From NCBI GenBank assembly GCA_013152415.1, contig JAADGI010000008.1:1-64000 (forward strand): DNA of 64,000 nucleotides. Direction: 5' to 3'. The notes beneath the pieces were generated by a model. The model was not told where the DNA came from, did not search any database, and was given only the letters and a program-made list of their open reading frames with translations. The translations under genes and the position numbers were made by a program. Of the stretch, positions 58,384 through 64,000 are shown piece by piece. Position 1 is the stretch's first letter. Every line of letters starts with the position of its first letter. Source of the DNA: Gammaproteobacteria bacterium (GTDB lineage Bacteria; Pseudomonadota; Gammaproteobacteria; HyVt-429).

Positions 58384-59486
58384 ATCAGCCGATACCGATG
58401 CTGGACCTGTCGGACCAGTTTCAGGCACTTGAGACCGAGTGGTTGGCGGCCATTCGAGATACCGGGGGTCGGGGCAGCTTCATACTGGGTCCCAACGTCA
58501 GTGCATTTGAAAAAGAGATCGCCGAATATGTGGGTGTGAGTGATGCGGTCGGGGTGGCCAATGGTACCGATGCCTTGCTCTTGTCCTTGCGTGCCCTGGA
58601 TATCGGCCCTGGTGACGAGGTGATCACCACACCGTTTAGCTTTTTCGCTACCGCAGAAGTGATCACCCTGGCCGGTGCGACCCCGGTATTTGTGGATATT
58701 GACGAGTCCAGCTTTAATATGGATGTGGCCCAGGTAGCAGATCGTATTACGTCTCGTACCCGTGCCATACTTCCGGTGCATATCTTTGGTTATCCCATGC
58801 CTATGGCGGAACTGATGGCTTTGGCCCAGGAACGGGGCTTGGGTGTGGTGGAGGATTGCGCCCAGGCCTTCGGTGCCTCAGACGGGAGTCGGCGCGTGGG
58901 TGGGATAGGTGACACTGGTTGCTTTAGTTTTTATCCCACCAAGGTGCTGGGTGGATACGGTGATGGTGGCATGATCACGACCAATAACAGTGGGTTGGCC
59001 GCATCATTGCGTCAATTGCGTAATCATGGTGCCAACGCACCCTTCATGCATGATCGCATTGGATACAACAGCCGACTGGATGAGATCCAGGCGGCGTTGT
59101 TGAGAATCAAGCTGCGGGGTATGGATGACATCCTGGCAGGACGCAAACGGGTGGCCGATGGCTATGATCGTGGATTGGCCGGACTTGATCTTCAAATACC
59201 GCAGCGACCTGATAGTAGTCAGCACGCATTTAATCTGTACACCCTGCGTAGCCCTCAGCGTGATCGTATTCGCCGGGGCCTGATGGATGCACAGATCGGT
59301 TCCGCTATTTGTTATCCCTTGGGGTTGCATTTACAGGCAGTTTACAAGGAACTGAATTATCGGCCTGGGGATCTGCCGGTCTGTGAAGGCCTATCGGGCC
59401 AGGTGCTGTCCTTGCCTATTTTTCCCGAGATGAGCGACGCCCAAGTGGAGCGGGTGTGTCAGGTCATTGGTGACAGTTTAGGGTAA
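58371..59486 (+). CDS. gnnB: DegT/DnrJ/EryC1/StrS aminotransferase, GnnB-like
   Basis: 371 residues from ATG 58371. PLP sugar aminotransferase landmarks: NGTDALLLSLRALDIGPGDE, VEDCAQAFGAS, GCFSFYPTKVLGGYGDGG with the Lys of the Schiff base (TKVLG), and YNSRLDEIQAALLRIKL. It would transfer an amino group to the 3-keto sugar from its overlapping partner. Lipid A or O-antigen use is likely but cannot be settled without knowing the acyltransferase LpxA. Confidence 0.65.
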   Translation: MSELNQPIPMLDLSDQFQALETEWLAAIRDTGGRGSFILGPNVSAFEKEIAEYVGVSDAVGVANGTDALLLSLRALDIGPGDEVITTPFSFFATAEVITLAGATPVFVDIDESSFNMDVAQVADRITSRTRAILPVHIFGYPMPMAELMALAQERGLGVVEDCAQAFGASDGSRRVGGIGDTGCFSFYPTKVLGGYGDGGMITTNNSGLAASLRQLRNHGANAPFMHDRIGYNSRLDEIQAALLRIKLRGMDDILAGRKRVADGYDRGLAGLDLQIPQRPDSSQHAFNLYTLRSPQRDRIRRGLMDAQIGSAICYPLGLHLQAVYKELNYRPGDLPVCEGLSGQVLSLPIFPEMSDAQVERVCQVIGDSLG

Positions 59487-59489
59487 AAA

Positions 59490-59640
59490 CTTTGCCGCAA
59501 AGGCGCGAAGGCGCGAAGAAAAACCAAGGTAAAGACATTATTATTTGTTCAGGTTTTTTGGCGTTGAAGATCGAGCGCGTCGATAATTCAAAAAGACTAA
59601 TTTTTTAATCTTTGCGCCTTCGCGCCTTTGCGGCAAAGAG
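59490..59640. repeat. Dispersed repeat, facing inverted copies
   Basis: TTTGCCGCAAAGGCGCGAAG (continuing GCGCGAAG) after the aminotransferase stop faces CTTTGCGCCTTCGCGCCTTT (continuing GCGGCAAAG) about 90 bases later. The two are near-exact inverted copies. Confidence 0.8.
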
Positions 59641-59678
59641 ATTCATTTAGTGCCTGGCGGATGCTATGTGGAGATTTA

Positions 59679-60095
59679 ATGGCGTACCATCGTGTTGCTG
59701 CGCTACAGTTTGAATGTACCCGATGCGGCCAATGTTGCATCGGTGATGCGTCTTCCGGGGTGAGCCTGAGTATAGACGAGGTAGAGGCTGCTCAGCGTCT
59801 TCTTGGGTTGTCTAAAGCCTGGTTTCTTCGTCGTTATGTGCGTCGCCTATCAACCGTGCGCTGGGAGATCCGCTTACAGGCGGATGGCCGCTGTCCGTTT
59901 CTCACCGATCAAGATCGTTGTAGCATTTATGCGGTACGACCTGCACAATGCCGGACGTACCCTTTCTGGCCCGAGATTCTTGAAAGCCGGGGATCCTGGC
60001 AGGGGGAGGCAGGGCGTTGTGAGGGCATTAATCGCGGCAGGACCATACCGGTCTCGACAATCGAGAAAAAGTTAAAACAATTGGAACGCTTGTGA
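59679..60095 (+). CDS. YkgJ-family cysteine-cluster protein
   Basis: 138 residues from ATG 59679, chosen for GGAG five bases upstream; a longer frame runs into the repeat. FECTRCGQCCIGD (C-x2-C-x2-CC) near residue 12 and later CPFL, CSIYAVRPAQCRTYPFW complete a metal- or Fe–S-binding cluster. Family members bind zinc or iron; the exact role is unknown. Overlaps the DUF192 gene by four bases. Confidence 0.85.
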   Translation: MAYHRVAALQFECTRCGQCCIGDASSGVSLSIDEVEAAQRLLGLSKAWFLRRYVRRLSTVRWEIRLQADGRCPFLTDQDRCSIYAVRPAQCRTYPFWPEILESRGSWQGEAGRCEGINRGRTIPVSTIEKKLKQLERL

Positions 60096-60598
60096 ATAAT
60101 ATCATTCGTTTGACTAAACCTCTGGTTTGTATATTGTTTTTATTGCCGCTGTCTTCATTGGCCTGTGAAGAGATTACCCCCGAGGTGGCCCATATGAAGA
60201 TCCATCGGCTGGGTATGACCAATGATCTCGGGGAAACTCGCCGCATAGAGGTACGTGTTGCAGATGACAGTAAGGAGCGGTCAGCGGGTTTTCAATACCT
60301 GTGCGCCGGCCCCCGTGTGTTGCCCATCCTGTTTGTTTTCCCTGAGCAACGTCGGGTGGGATTTCATATGCGTAATGTCCAGTTCCCGCTGGACATTGGG
60401 TTTTTTGATGAGGGTGGACGACTCATAGAGACCCAAACCATGGTCCCCGGCAATAAACTCTATTTTCCCAGGCAGCCTTTTCGTTACGCTCTGGAAGCCC
60501 CTGCCGGTTTTTATGGCGACTGGTCCTTAACGGTCAAATCCAGTCACCTTCATATTGCCAAGAGCCCAAGAAAGACAGGTTCGACCCGCACTCCATGA
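60092..60598 (+). CDS. DUF192 secreted protein
   Basis: 168 residues from GTG 60092. Signal peptide LVCILFLLPLSSLAC, where Cys25 could be a lipobox cysteine. The DUF192 core follows: ERSAGFQYLCAG, LFVFPEQRRVGFHMRNVQFP then LDIGFFDEGGRL and ALEAPAGFY. Small β-barrel protein of unknown function. Translationally coupled to YkgJ upstream and overlapping the S9 peptidase downstream by four bases. Confidence 0.85.
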   Translation: MNNIIRLTKPLVCILFLLPLSSLACEEITPEVAHMKIHRLGMTNDLGETRRIEVRVADDSKERSAGFQYLCAGPRVLPILFVFPEQRRVGFHMRNVQFPLDIGFFDEGGRLIETQTMVPGNKLYFPRQPFRYALEAPAGFYGDWSLTVKSSHLHIAKSPRKTGSTRTP

Positions 60599-62604
60599 GC
60601 AGAGTTGCGTCCTACGGCAAATGGACCAGCCCACTCGATCTCAAAAAACTCTTTGATCGTCCTTCACCACCTCTGTACCCGCGCTATTATCACGGTGATC
60701 TGTATTGGATTGAGGCCCGTGCCAGTGAGGGTGGGCGCCTGGTGTTGATGCGGCGTGCTAAAAATAGAAAAAGCGTTTGTGTAACACCTCCCGGGTTTAA
60801 TATTCGCACCCGTGCTCAGGAATACGGTGGCCTGTGTTTTGTGCTCGCCAATAACAGTGTTTATTTTGTCAACTTTGATGATCAACGGCTTTATCAACAG
60901 GCCTTGGATGGTGAAACTGAACCCGAGGCGCTTACCCCGGCTCGTAACGGTGATGGTTCTTTGGGTATGTATGCGAGCCCCAGGGTATCGCCGGATGGGT
61001 GTCTTTTGGTCTTCGTGTATGAACAGGAGTACGGCGAGCGCGAAAACGTCACCAGTATTGGTGGCCTGTTCTTAGGACCTCATATTTTGCTGGCAGAGCC
61101 TATCATTATTGCTGCCGGTTACGATTTCTATGCCGACCCTGTCATGGATGCGCAGGGTGATCGGCTTGCCTGGATTCAATGGAACCATCCCAATATGCCC
61201 TGGGATGCCTCAGAGCTTGCAATGTTAACGGGGCTACAGCGGATCGTTGCCGACCGCCAGCCGAGAACCCAGGTGGTCCAGTGCATAGCAGGCGGTGCCC
61301 AGCGCTCGGTAGGGGGTGTGATGTTTGGTCTGGACCAGGCCCTGTATTTTTGCATGGACAGCAGTACACCTCTGGATGTACGTGACCCGGCAGCCAATTT
61401 CTGGAACATTCACCGTTATGATGGCCATAGTGTGAGGCGGGTGACCCACGATTGCGCCGAATACGCTGTGCCCTTGTGGGTCTTTGGTGACCATCGCTAC
61501 GTTATGACCGATGAGAATAGCCTTGTGGCCACTCGTACCACACCCAATGGTGATGAGCTGGTATCGGTAGATGTGTCGAGCGGTATTGCCAGTATTATTC
61601 CCACCGGGTTTACCGGTCTGTCGCAATTGAGTTTGGTCGAACCCGAGCTCTATGATGAGGACCTCAGCTCTCCGGTCATTCTATGTAACGCGGTTTCTAC
61701 CACGGTGACCACAAAGCTGGTGCAGATAGAGGTCGCCAGTGGGAGTTACAGTGTGCTGCAGGATACGGAGTCACTGCTGGCAGTGGGGGATATCAGTAGT
61801 GCCGAGGCCATCTGTTATCCCACCCGTGATGGTGCGACTGCCCATGCCTATTTTTATCCACCCAGGAATCGCCAATTCAGTGGTCCGGCCCGAGTCAGGC
61901 CACCGTTACTGGTAATGGTCCACGGTGGCCCCACGAGCCGTTGCGAGCCCAGCCTGGCCTTCCATAAACAATACTGGACCACACTGGGTTTTGCGGTTCT
62001 TGATGTTAATCACCGGGGCAGTACCGGTTATGGCCGACGTTACCGGCAGATGTTACGTGGCCACTGGGGTGAAATGGATACCCAGGACGTGGCCGATGGG
62101 GTGCGATATCTGGTCGAGGCCGAACGGGTGGATGGAAACAAGGTTTGCATCCGTGGCGGTAGCGCCGGGGGCTACGTGGTGTTGCGGGCGCTGACCCGCT
62201 ACCCTCAGTTATTTGCCGCCGGGGCTTGTTACTACGGTATTGGTAACCTGGCCACATTGGCGCGGACGACACACAAGTTTGAGGCACGCTATCTTGATGG
62301 CTTATTGGGAGAGGCCTTCGACGAAGAGCGGGCCGAAAGACAAGACAGTGTTTACTACCAACGTTCACCGATCCACGATCTGGATCAATTACGCAGTCCC
62401 ATGATCGTGTTTCAGGGCCTGGATGACAAGGTGGTACCGCCAGCCCTGTCCCGGGAGCTGGTAGCGAAGCTCAAGGAAAAGGGTGTGCCCCACGAGTATG
62501 TGGAATACCAGGGGGAAGGCCATGGCTTCCGCCGTAGCGAAACCCGTATCGATGCCTTGCAGCGCGAGTCAAAATTTTTTATTCGTATACTTGATCAAAA
62601 TTAA
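60595..62604 (+). CDS. S9-family prolyl oligopeptidase-type peptidase
   Basis: 669 residues from ATG 60595. An N-terminal β-propeller of about 400 residues is followed by an α/β-hydrolase domain: PPLLVMVHGGPTSRCEPSLA with the oxyanion region, nucleophile RGGSAGGYVVLRAL (G-x-S-x-GG), Asp in VFQGLDDKVVPP and His in YQGEGHGFRRSETR. Cleaves small peptides, probably after Pro or Ala. No signal peptide; likely cytosolic. Third gene of the YkgJ–DUF192 operon. Confidence 0.92.
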   Translation: MSRVASYGKWTSPLDLKKLFDRPSPPLYPRYYHGDLYWIEARASEGGRLVLMRRAKNRKSVCVTPPGFNIRTRAQEYGGLCFVLANNSVYFVNFDDQRLYQQALDGETEPEALTPARNGDGSLGMYASPRVSPDGCLLVFVYEQEYGERENVTSIGGLFLGPHILLAEPIIIAAGYDFYADPVMDAQGDRLAWIQWNHPNMPWDASELAMLTGLQRIVADRQPRTQVVQCIAGGAQRSVGGVMFGLDQALYFCMDSSTPLDVRDPAANFWNIHRYDGHSVRRVTHDCAEYAVPLWVFGDHRYVMTDENSLVATRTTPNGDELVSVDVSSGIASIIPTGFTGLSQLSLVEPELYDEDLSSPVILCNAVSTTVTTKLVQIEVASGSYSVLQDTESLLAVGDISSAEAICYPTRDGATAHAYFYPPRNRQFSGPARVRPPLLVMVHGGPTSRCEPSLAFHKQYWTTLGFAVLDVNHRGSTGYGRRYRQMLRGHWGEMDTQDVADGVRYLVEAERVDGNKVCIRGGSAGGYVVLRALTRYPQLFAAGACYYGIGNLATLARTTHKFEARYLDGLLGEAFDEERAERQDSVYYQRSPIHDLDQLRSPMIVFQGLDDKVVPPALSRELVAKLKEKGVPHEYVEYQGEGHGFRRSETRIDALQRESKFFIRILDQN

Positions 62605-62670
62605 AATCAGATACAAGAAAAAAGATTTGGCTCTCCAGAGAAATTTGTGGGTAACTCAAGCTCATTATTG

Positions 62671-62898
62671 ACTCTCGCAAAGACGCCAAGCACGCCAAGA
62701 AATTATCGATCTTGCTCGATAAGCCGGTTGCCTGTGCGGGTGAAGTTTCCCCTGCTTACACTCCTCACCTACTTCCCTGTAGGCGATGCTTTTGTTCATC
62801 AGGGATTCACTGAAATTCAATATTAACAATCCATTTCCCGGTCTCGTTTCCTGTCATTAGCCACTTTTCCCTTTGCGTGCTTGGCGTCTTTGCGAGAA
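62671..62898. repeat. Dispersed repeat, facing inverted copies
   Basis: ACTCTCGCAAAGACGCCAAG (continuing CACGCCAAG) faces CTTTGCGTGCTTGGCGTCTT (continuing TGCGAGA) about 170 bases away. Almost perfect complement. The gap 62605–63042 holds this pair and no gene. Confidence 0.8.
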
Positions 62899-63042
62899 TA
62901 TCAGCGAGGATTATTTACAGCGACCGCTCTACTTAAGTCGAACTTTGCCTACAGATTATTCCGATGAGGCAAAGATTTAAAGATAGGAGTATTTGCGCCT
63001 GGAAAGTTGCGACGACGTATTTCTTGAACCACACTTGAGTCT

Positions 63043-64000
63043 ATGGGTCAGGAAATCGCCAGCAGTCATTTTTCCGAACAGGATTTTGAGCAATTTAACG
63101 AACGCTTGCGTGCCGAGACGACGTTACTGGGTGATTGGTTCGAGCAGGGCCGTTTCGCTCCAGTCAAGTCTACGGGTGGTTTTGAGTTGGAGGTGTGGCT
63201 GGTCGACAAGCACATGCGCCCTGCACCCATCAATGCCGCATTTCTGGAAAGATACGGCGACGCTGACGCAGTACCAGAGTTATCCAAGTTCAATATTGAA
63301 TTAAACACCACACCCTTGGCTTTGAATCAGGCTGCACTGACGGTCATGCACCGTGAGTTAGGTGATACCTTAGAGAGCTGCACCCAAACCGCTGTTGAAC
63401 TCGATACCCGGTTAGCCACGATCGGGATTTTGCCTACCGTGCGAGACGAAGACCTGACCGTGGCCAATATGTCAGATATGGAGCGTTATCGGGCATTGAA
63501 TGAGCAAGTGCTTCGTATGCGTCAGGGCCGGCCCATTGAGTTGGACATCCAGGGCCGTGAACGCCTGCAGACTTCCCATTTGGATGTCATGCTGGAAGCG
63601 GCCACGACCTCGTTTCAGATTCATCTTCAAGTGAACCCCCATCAGATGGTGCGGGCCTACAACGCGGCTGTGATTGCCTCGGCCCCCATGGTGGCCCTGT
63701 CTGCCAATTCACCGTATTTATTCGGCAAAGATTTGTGGGATGAGACCCGCATTCCCTTGTTTGAGCAATCGGTGAACACGCAGTTACCGACGGCCATTGG
63801 CTGTGATGCACCTCGCCGGGTGACCTTTGGCAGTGGATACCTTCGACACTCTGTGTTGGAGTTGTTCAAGGAAAACCTGGCACACTATCCTGTGTTGTTG
63901 CCGGATACCCAGGAAGCCGTTACCGAAAAATTACCCCATGTGCGGTTGCACAACGGCACCTTGTGGCGCTGGAATCGGGTGCTGATCGGGTTTGGCGATG
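63043..64000 (+). CDS. GCS2-type glutamate–cysteine ligase (3' end outside window)
   Basis: Open from ATG 63043 to the edge, 319 codons; an in-frame TGA at 63025 excludes an upstream start. GRFAPVKSTGGFELEVWLVD carries the acidic metal-binding residues of the glutamine-synthetase-like GCS2 fold, followed by SKFNIELNTTPLAL, TSFQIHLQVNP and SANSPYLFG. These ATP-dependent ligases make γ-glutamylcysteine or related carboxylate–amine bonds. The typical class I GshA is a different family; the assignment to a glutathione role is therefore tentative. Confidence 0.75.
   Translation, partial: MGQEIASSHFSEQDFEQFNERLRAETTLLGDWFEQGRFAPVKSTGGFELEVWLVDKHMRPAPINAAFLERYGDADAVPELSKFNIELNTTPLALNQAALTVMHRELGDTLESCTQTAVELDTRLATIGILPTVRDEDLTVANMSDMERYRALNEQVLRMRQGRPIELDIQGRERLQTSHLDVMLEAATTSFQIHLQVNPHQMVRAYNAAVIASAPMVALSANSPYLFGKDLWDETRIPLFEQSVNTQLPTAIGCDAPRRVTFGSGYLRHSVLELFKENLAHYPVLLPDTQEAVTEKLPHVRLHNGTLWRWNRVLIGFGD

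Overview
The window looks like a chromosomal segment of a gammaproteobacterium. The gene order tuf–rpsJ … secY–rpmJ–rpsM–rpsK–rpsD–rpoA–rplQ, the uvrA–MFS–ssb neighbourhood, and LPS-type genes (GT9 heptosyltransferase, ArnT-like transferase, O-antigen ligase, GnnA/GnnB-like pair) all point to a Gram-negative proteobacterium. I cannot assign a genus. No tRNA, rRNA, CRISPR array or replication origin was recognised.

Layout. (1) 1–13.9 kb: the end of tuf and the full S10, spc and alpha ribosomal-protein operons, all on the + strand and tightly packed. (2) 14.1–17.0 kb, − strand: an overlapping inositol-phosphate synthase / inositol-1-phosphate cytidylyltransferase pair and an orphan ParA ATPase. 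(3) 17.2–37.3 kb: an envelope-polysaccharide region with glycosyltransferases of several folds, an asparagine-synthetase-type amidotransferase, an O-antigen ligase, a tyrosine-phosphatase-like protein, a sulfotransferase, a PAP2 phosphatase, two PMT/ArnT-type transferases, a flippase-like protein and a GtrB-like/membrane protein pair. It is interrupted at 29.5–32.0 kb by an AT-rich insert whose genes (Shedu-type nuclease, HEPN protein, DUF2971 protein) are separated by sites that look like integron attC sites. (4) 37.6–44.3 kb: SAM hydrolase, uvrA, a small secreted protein, a YajR-type transporter and ssb. (5) 44.4–48.9 kb: a second accessory patch with a DUF6155-like gene, a toxin–antitoxin pair, an intact IS5-type element with target duplication, and decayed remains of a type I restriction locus (hsdS fragment, two RhuM copies, a Fic domain). 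(6) 49–64 kb: mostly housekeeping or conserved genes: TerB, S24-like protein, HIT, HtpX, DUF1015, an ECF sigma/anti-sigma set, SDR, a GnnA/GnnB-like sugar-diamine pair, YkgJ, DUF192, an S9 peptidase and the start of a GCS2-type glutamate–cysteine ligase.

Two features run across regions. A dispersed intergenic repeat related to CGCAGAGGCGCAAAG occurs at ten loci, often as facing inverted copies just after a stop codon, and once inside the S10 operon between rpsJ and rplC. Two envelope glycosyltransferase genes carry a run of nine C in their first seven codons, the architecture of phase-variable surface genes.

The most interesting part is 29.5–32.0 kb: a short integrase-less cassette array carrying a probable anti-phage nuclease and a HEPN protein inside an LPS-biosynthesis region, with a two-copy palindromic element flanking the Shedu gene and cutting one attC-like site.
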